Of a stretch of 64,000 bases of DNA, positions 55,706 to 64,000 are shown in pieces (position 1 is the stretch's first letter; every line of letters starts with the position of its first letter). Origin of the DNA: CAINVV01 sp963663005 (lineage in GTDB: Bacteria > Bacteroidota > Bacteroidia > Bacteroidales > Prolixibacteraceae); the NCBI GenBank assembly GCA_963663005.2, contig CAXXHH010000003.1:1-64000 (forward strand). Reading direction: 5' to 3'. The translations under genes were made by a program, and so were the position numbers. The notes below the pieces were generated by a model. The model did no database searches. It had not been told where the DNA came from and was given only the letters and a program-made list of their open reading frames with translations.

Positions 55706-55729
55706 GCAGTCTTATCTAGCTAGGACTGC
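55706..55729 (+). promoter_or_regulatory. Stem-loop in the susC leader
   Basis: Arms GCAGTCTTA and TAGGACTGC form a 9-bp stem with one G-U wobble and a 6-base loop. It begins about 20 bases after the inferred transcription start and about 155 bases before the SusC start codon. It could control messenger stability, early termination or antisense pairing. Confidence 0.55.
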
Positions 55730-55883
55730 AAATATTTTAAATTTAAACTTCTTCTAATGGATTAAAATTTTCAATATTTTAATTTATGCAATCGATTGTC
55801 ACAACTGATTTTTAGCAGCTTTACCCGATCCGATTGCCTCGGAAATCTATCAAAACCATAATAAATTTCAAACAGAACAGACT

Positions 55884-58800
55884 ATGAAAAAAAATCGAAG
55901 ATTGAACTGCTTCCCCTTGGGTTGTGGTGCACAAATTCTTTTGAAGATCAAATTGCTTTCTGTCGTTTTGTTGACAGCATTTGTAACCCTGGCTGCAGGG
56001 GAACGCGTGCTGGCAGCTAAACCCGAGCTGGCAATAAATCCAGCGGAACAGCAAAAGAAGATCACTGGGAAAGTTAGTGATGTTACAGGCGCTCCGATTC
56101 CGGGTGCCACAGTAGTTGTTCCTGGGACAACTGTCGGTAGTACGACAGACATCGACGGAAACTTCACGCTATCTCTCCCAGCCAATGCCAAAATGCTTCT
56201 CGTGAGCTTTGTCGGTATGATTCCCAAAGAAGTACCCGTAGGAAACGCCACAAGTTTCAGGGTAGTACTTTCCGAATCTACAATTGGCGTAGAGGAAGTT
56301 GTAATCGTTGGTTATGGAACGCAAAAGAAAGAGAGTGTGGTAGGTGCTATTACTCAGGTAAATAATCAATCCCTGATGCGTTCGGGCTCATCGAATGTTA
56401 CAAATGCTATTACCGGTAAACTTTCGGGAGTATTAACCATTCAGCAAACCGGTGAACCGGGAGCAAGTAACTCTGAAATCGTGATCCGCGGTTTATCCAG
56501 CTGGAACGGTTCTGCTCCATTGGTTTTGGTTGACGGTGTCGAACGTGATTTCAATACCCTGGATCCGAACGAGATCAATACCATTTCTGTATTAAAAGAT
56601 GCTTCAGCCACTGCAGTATTCGGAGCAAGAGGCGCCAACGGTGTTATCATCGTTACCACGAAACGCGGTAAAGTTGGAAAACCGGTACTTGATTTCTCTG
56701 CTTCTTACGGTATACAAAAAGCGACCAGAATTCCTGATCATATCAGTTCATTTACAACCATGTCGATGTACAATGTTGGTCTGATGAACGGCGCAAAATT
56801 CCAGGATCTGTTGCCAAAATCAGTTCTTGATCAATATGCAAATCCGTCCACTCCGTTGAATGCACTACGTTATCCAAACGTCAACTGGTTCAATGAGGTT
56901 ACCAAACCTTATGCATCAAACATCAACGCTAACTTCAACGTTTCCGGAGGTACCAACTTTGTTAAATACTTCTGTTCATTGGGTTATTTGTACGAGGGCG
57001 ACTTTTTCAACGCAAAACAAGATGGATTTTACGATCTGAGCTACCGCTACAATCGCTTCAACTATCGTACAAACGTCGACTTCCAGTTAACACCAACCAC
57101 CACGTTGTCGTTCAATCTCGGTGGACAGACTGGTATCAAAAATTCTCCAAACGACAATCCATGGAGAAACCTGTACTCCACAGGTCCAGCCCGTTATCCT
57201 GCCTATTTCCCTGCTTGGGTTCTCAAACAAGTGCCTGATATTGACTATCCCCTGGAAACCGGATCACGTTTGGCTGCCAATTTCGGAGAATATACCGGTA
57301 ACCCATACACCAGTTTAAATACAGGTCAGTTCAACCAGGATTTGAACACCAAACTTTTTACTGACGTCATCTTCGATCAAAAACTCGATTTTATTACCAA
57401 AGGACTATCCTTCTCGGGTAAAGCGGCGCTGAGTACCTATTATGTAAACAGAATTCTTACTGCTAACTGGACATTTCCTGAGTATCAGTTAAACTACGAT
57501 AACATTGGTGCCGTAGATAACCTTGGTAGACCAATAAATCCCTGGAACCGGATTACAAGTGCAGGTAACGAATATTACAAACAACAGCCTCTGGATATCA
57601 ATGTAGGCGGTATGCAAGGTGGTTATTACAGTGACCTGTACTATGAGTTTGGTTTCAATTATGCCAACACTTTCGGAAAACATTCTGTATCAGGTTTGGC
57701 TCTGATGAACCGTCAGCAAAAAAATAAAGAAACCCAGTTCGCATTCTATAATGAAGCGTTGGTTGGAAGAGCAACGTATGATTATGATCACAGATACCTG
57801 ATGGAGTTCAACGTTGGTTATACCGGTTCAGAGCGTTTCGCTCCGGGAAATCGTTTTGGATTCTTCCCTTCAGGAGCTATCGGATGGGTGGTCTCAGAAG
57901 AGAAATTCTTCAAAAATGCATTGCCATGGGTAAGCAAAATGAAGATGCGTTATTCCGACGGATTAACGGGTAGCGACAATGCCGCCAACAGGTGGTTATA
58001 TAACAGCGCATACTATTCAGACAATGCAGGTAGCCCCGGCCCATATCTACACGAAGATTTAGGAGCCAATACTACAGCACAATGGGAACAAGCCCGCAAA
58101 AGGGACTTGGGTTTTGAATTTGGATTCCTCAAGAACAACCTGACCATTGCAGTTGACTTGTTCGATGAACAACGGGAAAAAATGTTGCTGACCCCGCGAA
58201 GTGTGACGATGCTTGTAGGTAACTCCTTCAAAGATCTGAACCTTGGTAAACTGAAAAAACATGGTTTGGAATTGGAAATTGAATACAACAGAACAACAGC
58301 TTCCACGCTAAACTATTGGATAAAGGGAATTTTTGGATACAACGAAAACAGAATCATATTCAAGGATGACCCGATGTTTGCACCGGATTATACAAAAGAT
58401 GCCGGAAAACCACTCGGTGCACAGCTGAACGGCGTGCAACTGACGGGAACCGGATATTATACCTCTGTTGACGATATTCACAACAATCCATCTCCTATCG
58501 ATTTGTACAAGGTCAACGTAGGCGACTACAAATTCCTGGATTACAAGGTCGATGGTAAGATCACCAGTCTTGATAAGTATCCGATTGCCGGGTCAACTTT
58601 CCCGCCAATTACCTATTCTTTCTCAAGCGGATTTAACTACAAAAACTTTGAGTTCAGTTTTATGTTTCAGGGCAACCAGGGAAAATATGTAGAGTACAAC
58701 CAGACTTACGAAGTTGAGTTTATAAAGGGAGACTGGCGTGTTCACTCCTCTCAATTAGACTATTGGACCCCCAACAATCCCAATGCCAACCACTCAACTT

Positions 58801-59123
58801 TGCACTACAGCGGTAGTTCCAGTGCGGATATCCTGTTCTGGGGTGGTGGTGAAGCAGACAGAGGCTACCAGATCGCAGTCCAAAACCGCTTCTGGCGCCA
58901 TGCCGACTACTTGAGGTTGAAAGAGGTTTCCTTGGGCTACAATATGAAGTCCAAAACCTTGAGCCGTCTTGCCGGAGTTAGCAACGTCAAAGTTTACGCT
59001 ACCGGTAACAACCTTTGGACCCTTACTAACCTGATCGAAGGTGATCCGGAACGTAAGGATTTCCAACAGGGATTCTATCCTCAGATGACTTCTGTCAAAT
59101 TTGGTGTTCAAATTGGTTTTTAA
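55884..59123 (+). CDS. SusC/RagA-family TonB-dependent outer-membrane transporter
   Basis: A 1079-residue outer-membrane protein. A signal region (about residues 20-45) is followed by a carboxypeptidase-regulatory-like domain (ITGKVSDVTGAPIPGATVVV), the TonB-box/plug start VEEVVIVGYGTQKKESVVGA, and the plug segments LVDGVERDF and SVLKDASATAVFGARGANG. A 22-strand-type barrel ends in FGVQIGF. It imports a large substrate, usually a glycan or peptide, using TonB energy together with SusD. The SusD gene follows after 19 bp. Substrate cannot be predicted because no glycoside hydrolase or peptidase gene lies in the window. Confidence 0.96.
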   Translation: MKKNRRLNCFPLGCGAQILLKIKLLSVVLLTAFVTLAAGERVLAAKPELAINPAEQQKKITGKVSDVTGAPIPGATVVVPGTTVGSTTDIDGNFTLSLPANAKMLLVSFVGMIPKEVPVGNATSFRVVLSESTIGVEEVVIVGYGTQKKESVVGAITQVNNQSLMRSGSSNVTNAITGKLSGVLTIQQTGEPGASNSEIVIRGLSSWNGSAPLVLVDGVERDFNTLDPNEINTISVLKDASATAVFGARGANGVIIVTTKRGKVGKPVLDFSASYGIQKATRIPDHISSFTTMSMYNVGLMNGAKFQDLLPKSVLDQYANPSTPLNALRYPNVNWFNEVTKPYASNINANFNVSGGTNFVKYFCSLGYLYEGDFFNAKQDGFYDLSYRYNRFNYRTNVDFQLTPTTTLSFNLGGQTGIKNSPNDNPWRNLYSTGPARYPAYFPAWVLKQVPDIDYPLETGSRLAANFGEYTGNPYTSLNTGQFNQDLNTKLFTDVIFDQKLDFITKGLSFSGKAALSTYYVNRILTANWTFPEYQLNYDNIGAVDNLGRPINPWNRITSAGNEYYKQQPLDINVGGMQGGYYSDLYYEFGFNYANTFGKHSVSGLALMNRQQKNKETQFAFYNEALVGRATYDYDHRYLMEFNVGYTGSERFAPGNRFGFFPSGAIGWVVSEEKFFKNALPWVSKMKMRYSDGLTGSDNAANRWLYNSAYYSDNAGSPGPYLHEDLGANTTAQWEQARKRDLGFEFGFLKNNLTIAVDLFDEQREKMLLTPRSVTMLVGNSFKDLNLGKLKKHGLELEIEYNRTTASTLNYWIKGIFGYNENRIIFKDDPMFAPDYTKDAGKPLGAQLNGVQLTGTGYYTSVDDIHNNPSPIDLYKVNVGDYKFLDYKVDGKITSLDKYPIAGSTFPPITYSFSSGFNYKNFEFSFMFQGNQGKYVEYNQTYEVEFIKGDWRVHSSQLDYWTPNNPNANHSTLHYSGSSSADILFWGGGEADRGYQIAVQNRFWRHADYLRLKEVSLGYNMKSKTLSRLAGVSNVKVYATGNNLWTLTNLIEGDPERKDFQQGFYPQMTSVKFGVQIGF

Positions 59124-59142
59124 ACTCAAAAACAGATAAATC

Positions 59143-60993
59143 ATGAAAAAATATATTCTCATACTAGTAATCATCCTTTCTCCGATACTGTTTTCCTCTT
59201 GTCTGGAAAGCTACCTGGATAAGTCGCCCGAATCGGGTTTGACGACCGATGATGTTTTTAAGAAACTGGATAACTTCAAAAAATTCTTTTTGGATGTTTA
59301 TGAAGGTCGCCAGTTGGATGGAACTACCTGGAGGGACTGGAACATCAAAACCGGTATGCCCTTCTATTTTGCCCAATGGGATCAAAAATATACCTGGGAA
59401 GGTATAACCGATTGTGCAGACATGGGTCGTTACATGGAAGGTCAAACCTTCAAGAGCGGTCAGGTCTCTGCATTCATCAACAAATTTACCTACGACCGCG
59501 CAAGACGTCCTATTTTAGGTTCAATGTTCACCGCGATCCGTATCTGTAACATCACGTTAGCAAATATTAAATTACTGAAGGCTGATCAGGTTACCATTGA
59601 TGATTATACCGCTCAGGCGCACTTTGTAAGAGCATTTGCCCATTTTGAACTTTTCAGAATCTGGGGTCCGATGCCTTATCTTACCAAAGCTTTAGGTTCT
59701 TCTGATCCGTGGGATATTCCTAGATTATCCAAGCACGAAACGTTATTGCGTATAGCCGCCGATATGGATACTGCCGCTACCTTCTTCGCTAAAGCCGGAT
59801 TGATGCGCCGCGACAATCCTATTCCGGGAGCACCAGGACACTTGTCCAACGTGGATCAGGCACGTCCAAACGGAGTCGCCGCCAAGGCGTTCAAAGCCCG
59901 CGCACTTCTTTATGCTGCTAGTCCGCTGAACAACGAACTGGGCACCAAAGACTGGGAAAATGCTGCTATTGCCGCATGGGAAGCTATTACTATCGCCAAA
60001 CAATACGGATACGATCTGCTAACCGCTGCCAAATACAAAGACAACTATGTTGGGGTAACATACACCAACGAGCAACTTTGGGGTTACAACTACGGTACCT
60101 GGAACGAAACCAACGGAAATCAACAGGGAATGGTTAATGGTGTCTTCGGTAACAGTAAATCCAGCTGGTCTGGCGAATGCCCAACCCAAAATTTTGTCGA
60201 CAAATTTGAGACAAAAGATGGATATGCGCTAAACACACAAGCTGACCGCGATCTAGCTATTGCAGCCGGTAAGTTCAAAGAGCAGGATCCCTATGCCAAC
60301 CGTGATCCTCGCTTTACAATAGATATCATTTATAACCAGGCACCGAACGTTATTGGATGGACAAATTCCAAAGCACAGATCTACTACCAAATGGTAAATG
60401 GTGCCGCACAATACAGCGAATTGCTTGATCAGTCTTACCTGGGAATCACCCGCACAGGCTACTATTCAAGAAAACGGTGGACCGAAACCAGCGTGAAGAA
60501 CAAGACTTCAAAGCAGGTTACAGATCCGATCATCCGACTTGGTGAGTTGTACCTGAACTATGCTGAAGCGGCTAACGAAGCCTATGGTCCGAACGGATCT
60601 GCCCCCGGAGCGTCTATGACCTCACTTCAGGCAATCAATCTTATCAGAACACGTATTGGTATGCCGGACGTACTTCCACAATACACTGTTTCAAAGGATG
60701 TTTTCCGCCTGCGCGTAAAAAACGAGCGCAATATCGAACTTTGTTTCGAAGGTCATTACTATTTCGACATCCGCCGCTGGAAAGATGCTCCTGCAGCTTA
60801 CGCTGGTCCTTTGATGGGGGTAACAATCGAGAAAGTACCTGTCAGCGCGACCTATCCTACCGGATTTAAATACGACCGGTATACGCTCTCTTCTGACCGT
60901 CAGACCAACTGGAAGGAAGCAATGTATTATCTGCCTTTCAATACGGAGGATACTTATAAGATGAAAAATTTTGTATCAAACGAAGTTTGGTAA
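59143..60993 (+). CDS. SusD/RagB-family outer-membrane lipoprotein
   Basis: A 616-residue lipoprotein. The lipobox LFSSC places the lipidated cysteine at Cys20. The body is typical of SusD: YLDKSPESGLTTDDVF at the N-terminus, FVRAFAHFELFRIWGPMPYL in the tetratricopeptide region, RLGELYLNYAEAANEAYG, and the late NERNIELCFEGHYYFDIRRW segment. It binds substrate at the cell surface and acts as a lid on the SusC barrel. Position between two SusC genes means it could pair with either; tight spacing favours the upstream one. Confidence 0.96.
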   Translation: MKKYILILVIILSPILFSSCLESYLDKSPESGLTTDDVFKKLDNFKKFFLDVYEGRQLDGTTWRDWNIKTGMPFYFAQWDQKYTWEGITDCADMGRYMEGQTFKSGQVSAFINKFTYDRARRPILGSMFTAIRICNITLANIKLLKADQVTIDDYTAQAHFVRAFAHFELFRIWGPMPYLTKALGSSDPWDIPRLSKHETLLRIAADMDTAATFFAKAGLMRRDNPIPGAPGHLSNVDQARPNGVAAKAFKARALLYAASPLNNELGTKDWENAAIAAWEAITIAKQYGYDLLTAAKYKDNYVGVTYTNEQLWGYNYGTWNETNGNQQGMVNGVFGNSKSSWSGECPTQNFVDKFETKDGYALNTQADRDLAIAAGKFKEQDPYANRDPRFTIDIIYNQAPNVIGWTNSKAQIYYQMVNGAAQYSELLDQSYLGITRTGYYSRKRWTETSVKNKTSKQVTDPIIRLGELYLNYAEAANEAYGPNGSAPGASMTSLQAINLIRTRIGMPDVLPQYTVSKDVFRLRVKNERNIELCFEGHYYFDIRRWKDAPAAYAGPLMGVTIEKVPVSATYPTGFKYDRYTLSSDRQTNWKEAMYYLPFNTEDTYKMKNFVSNEVW

Positions 60994-61015
60994 CTAATCC
61001 TAAAAATTGAGAATT

Positions 61016-64000
61016 ATGAGATATCATAATATATTATTGAAATACAGAACAATAGGCATAATGCTGCTCTGTATCATATTAGCAGGATCACTTTCAGCGC
61101 AGGACAAGAAATCAGCAAAGAAAGTGAAACTGGTCAGCGTGAGCCTTAAAGTTACCGACGAAAACGGAAAAGCTTTTCCAAAGGCGGAAGTAGTGGTTGG
61201 CGAAGGAGTAATCCACGGCGAAACCAGTGAAAATGGAACATTTACGTTCAAAGGTTATCCGGACGACTATGTTAGCGTTGGAGCCAATGGCTATGAAAAA
61301 AGTGTTGTTCTTGCAGAAACACTGATCAAGGATAATACAATTAAACTGGTAAGATCGAAACTCCAGATGACGGAAGCCGACCAGATTCCTCTCCCGTTTT
61401 TTGAAATGAAGAAGCGTGAACTTACCGGCTCTGCCACAATTCTGACTTCATCACAGCTGGAGAAATACCCTTCAACTGACTTCCGTAATGGTTTGACCGG
61501 ATTGGCCGCCGGAGTTGAAGTACGCGAAAATAACGGAGCACCCGGTATCAGCGCGGAGGAGTTTACTTCCCGCAACGGTTTCTCTTTAAAGATCAACGTA
61601 ACAGCCCGTCAAATGGGTATGATGTACATCATCGATGATGTTCCTACCGATATTACGGAAATGCCGCTTGATCCAAATGAGGTGGAATCTGTAACGATTG
61701 TAAAAGACGTCGCTGACAAAGCAATGTTTGGTCCTTCCGCTGCCAATGGTATCGTTTATGTCAAAACAAAAAGAGGCAGAACTAATGAAAGAATCCTCAA
61801 CGCTAACGTCGAAACAGGTACTTCCTTCGTCGACAGGATGCCGGGCTGGGTCAATGGTGGCGACTATGCCACACTCAATAATCTGGCTCGCACAAACGAC
61901 GGTCTGACTCCGAGATATACGCCTACCGACATTGCAGCCTACGCTCAGAATAATCCGTATGATTATTATCATCCGAGCGTTGATTTCAAATCTCTGTTGT
62001 TGAAAAATTCCATGTCCTATACCCGAATTAACCTTTCATCTTCAGGTGGTAACGACCGTGTTCAGTACTTTGCCTACATGGGATATAACGGTGAAGGCGA
62101 TATCTATAAAATTGGACCAAAAGCGGATTATAACCGTTTGAATGCCAGATCCAATATTGATATCAAAATCAACGATTTCATCAAGGTGCAATTCAACTTC
62201 TTCGGAGGACTTTCTTACCGTCGTTCATCCAACTATGGGTATAATAGCAATTACACGAACCAGGATGCCGGTACAAACACAGCCTTGAACGGAATTGAGT
62301 TCCCTACAGTAATTAACGACATCACATCTATTCCTCCAATTGCCTTCCCGGTCTATGCAGCTCCTTACGATCCGGCATCCGGCAATCCGCCTTACTATGG
62401 AGTGATGAGTGCAAATTACACGCAAAATCCGGTTGGTAACCTGACCGCAAATGGATATTATACCGAATCTGGTCGTACAGGGGCAGCTACTACCGCCCTT
62501 GAGTTTGACATGAAAAGTATATTGGACGGATTAAAATCCAAAACATTCCTTGCTTTCGACGCTTTTAACCAATTGCGTATCGGTAAAGCTCAGGATTATT
62601 ACGCGTACATCGCCACACCTGCAAAAACAGCTGCCGGAGCAGATACTATTCTTTTGGCAAAGAAACATGACGGTACCCAGATGGACGACCAGGTTTTGCT
62701 GAATGAGTATTACTATCAACAGATAGCTCTTTATGAGAATCTTAGCTATGCTAAAAAATTCGACAAGCATGACGTGCAACTCGCTGCTACTTACTTTATC
62801 TCTAAAATAGCAAGAAGTAAAACGGAAGAACCTCAGCGCTTGCAAAATGGCGTTTTTACAGGTAAATATTCATATGATGACAAATACATTGTGAATGCAG
62901 TTGTCAACTACGGCGGAACTTCAGCTTTTGACGTTGGTCACCGGTACGCTATATTCCCATCTGCCGGCTTGGCTTGGGTCATGTCTGAAGAAAATTTCCT
63001 GAAAGACAGCAAATGCATCGATTACCTGAAGTTAAGGGTACAAGGTGGTACACTGGGATATGAAAGCTTCCTCGGACCATTCTCATACCGTGACAGATGG
63101 AACAGTAACAACAATGGAACTTTATTTGGACCAGCTTCCACCAACCAGTGGTTCGGTAACACAACTGAAACACTTGTTTACAGGGTATCCCCGAACCGTA
63201 CTGGAAATCCAAGTATCACCTGGGAGAAACGCAAAGAATTCAGTGCAGGGTTAGACGGAATGTTCTTTAACGAAAAACTTGCACTCGAGCTTACATATTA
63301 CAACAACCTTCGTGAAGGTGTTATTTCTCAGGTTTCCAGCCGTACTCCAAATATTGCGGGCGTTTCCAGTGCTCTTCCGCGATTTAATTTGAATAGTTTC
63401 AAATATTACGGATTGGAATTTGGAATCCAGTATTCCAATAAAATCAACAAATTTGAGTATTCAATTGGTGGTAACGGAGCAATTCAAAACTCCAAGATTA
63501 TTAAATATGATGAACCCGCATATCGTAATGCATACCAGATCCGCACAGGAACAGCAGCAGACCTTATTTTCGGTCAAACCTACATTGGTAAATTTGCTAC
63601 TGATGCAGAGACTACTGCCACTCCTCAGCTATTCGATCAAAGCCTGCATGCCGGTGATTTGAAATACAAGGATATGAATAATGACGGATTTATTGATGAC
63701 GCAGATGCAAGTCCTATTGGTCACGGTACTCCACGCTTGTTCTATGCTTTAAACCTAAGACTTCAATACAAAGGGATAGAATTGTACGCAGTTGGAACAG
63801 GACGCGCTTTCTACGACATCGCACTGACGAACCAATATTTCTGGAACGGTTGGGGCGATAACACCTATTCAAATTTTGTCAAAGAGAATATCGGTAATGG
63901 CTATCCCCGACTTACCTACAATAAGGTGAACAACAATTTCGTAACTTCTAATTTCTGGCTTGAGAAGGGCGGATTTTTCAAAGTACAAAACGTAGAACTA
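61016..64000 (+). CDS. Second SusC-like TonB-dependent transporter, 3' end outside window
   Basis: The frame is open from the ATG at 61016 to the window edge (995 codons). A signal peptide (IGIMLLCIILAGSLSAQ) precedes a carboxypeptidase-regulatory-like domain (VSLKVTDENGKAFPKAEVVV). Plug sequence follows with YIIDDVPTDITEMPLDPNEVE and AMFGPSAANGIVYVKTKRG, then barrel sequence. Unlike the first SusC it has no clear EEVVVVGYG TonB box; that region reads MTEADQIPLPFFEMKKREL. It starts 22 bp after the SusD stop, so it belongs to the same operon. Its C-terminus and any following genes are not visible. Confidence 0.92.
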   Translation, partial: MRYHNILLKYRTIGIMLLCIILAGSLSAQDKKSAKKVKLVSVSLKVTDENGKAFPKAEVVVGEGVIHGETSENGTFTFKGYPDDYVSVGANGYEKSVVLAETLIKDNTIKLVRSKLQMTEADQIPLPFFEMKKRELTGSATILTSSQLEKYPSTDFRNGLTGLAAGVEVRENNGAPGISAEEFTSRNGFSLKINVTARQMGMMYIIDDVPTDITEMPLDPNEVESVTIVKDVADKAMFGPSAANGIVYVKTKRGRTNERILNANVETGTSFVDRMPGWVNGGDYATLNNLARTNDGLTPRYTPTDIAAYAQNNPYDYYHPSVDFKSLLLKNSMSYTRINLSSSGGNDRVQYFAYMGYNGEGDIYKIGPKADYNRLNARSNIDIKINDFIKVQFNFFGGLSYRRSSNYGYNSNYTNQDAGTNTALNGIEFPTVINDITSIPPIAFPVYAAPYDPASGNPPYYGVMSANYTQNPVGNLTANGYYTESGRTGAATTALEFDMKSILDGLKSKTFLAFDAFNQLRIGKAQDYYAYIATPAKTAAGADTILLAKKHDGTQMDDQVLLNEYYYQQIALYENLSYAKKFDKHDVQLAATYFISKIARSKTEEPQRLQNGVFTGKYSYDDKYIVNAVVNYGGTSAFDVGHRYAIFPSAGLAWVMSEENFLKDSKCIDYLKLRVQGGTLGYESFLGPFSYRDRWNSNNNGTLFGPASTNQWFGNTTETLVYRVSPNRTGNPSITWEKRKEFSAGLDGMFFNEKLALELTYYNNLREGVISQVSSRTPNIAGVSSALPRFNLNSFKYYGLEFGIQYSNKINKFEYSIGGNGAIQNSKIIKYDEPAYRNAYQIRTGTAADLIFGQTYIGKFATDAETTATPQLFDQSLHAGDLKYKDMNNDGFIDDADASPIGHGTPRLFYALNLRLQYKGIELYAVGTGRAFYDIALTNQYFWNGWGDNTYSNFVKENIGNGYPRLTYNKVNNNFVTSNFWLEKGGFFKVQNVEL

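Noticed and set aside
1..64000. CRISPR array, tRNA, rRNA, phage or integrative element
   Set aside because: No regularly spaced repeats, tRNA-like folds, rRNA sequence, integrase or structural phage genes were found in the reading.

Overview
The window comes from a bacterium of the phylum Bacteroidota. A SusC/SusD outer-membrane pair with a second SusC sits at the right end. Two promoter -7 elements match the Bacteroidota consensus TAnnTTTG. Most genes are moderately AT-rich and tightly packed. No rRNA, tRNA, CRISPR array, integrase or insertion sequence was found. The genus cannot be named from the sequence.

Region 1 (1-35454) is an exopolysaccharide locus with a nonribosomal-peptide (NRPS) unit inside it. 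It opens with the end of a Wzc/GumC-type chain-length protein, a flippase broken by two frameshifts, an O-antigen ligase/polymerase-like protein and a large hybrid sensor kinase. Four glycosyltransferases and a hexapeptide acyltransferase follow. The insert has two NRPSs (A-T-C-A-T-TE and A-T-C-A-T-C-A-T-TE) with an ATP-grasp ligase between them. After it come a membrane glycosyltransferase, a beta-helix protein and a phosphopantetheinyl transferase, chained by overlapping ends. UDP-glucose dehydrogenase and UDP-xylose synthase, a stand-alone Hpt protein and a convergent second O-antigen-ligase-like gene close the region. The simplest reading is a regulated polysaccharide pathway that also makes, and may attach, very short peptides ending in glycine.

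Region 2 (35554-55555) is the best candidate for an undescribed system. It encodes five PQQ-like beta-propeller proteins with different membrane anchors, an NHL propeller, a 72-residue Tat-type cysteine protein, a Tat-exported ferredoxin, a NapH/NosR-like membrane ferredoxin, a fused NuoE-NuoF/HydB-type NADH dehydrogenase, and a GltD-like flavoprotein whose NAD(P)H domain appears to be missing. No hydrogenase, nitrate reductase, cytochrome or other terminal enzyme is present. The set looks like a conduit carrying electrons from NADH across the inner membrane to periplasmic proteins. The fifth propeller starts a second run with a glycosyltransferase and a LolD/MacB-like ABC exporter.

Region 3 (55556-64000) is a SusC-SusD-SusC nutrient-uptake locus behind a roughly 200-base leader with a strong hairpin. 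The second SusC runs off the window.

The two NRPSs share a 3,864-bp, indel-free repeat covering condensation, glycine-type adenylation, carrier and thioesterase domains. Identity is about 97-98% over most of it, with two sharply diverged patches.
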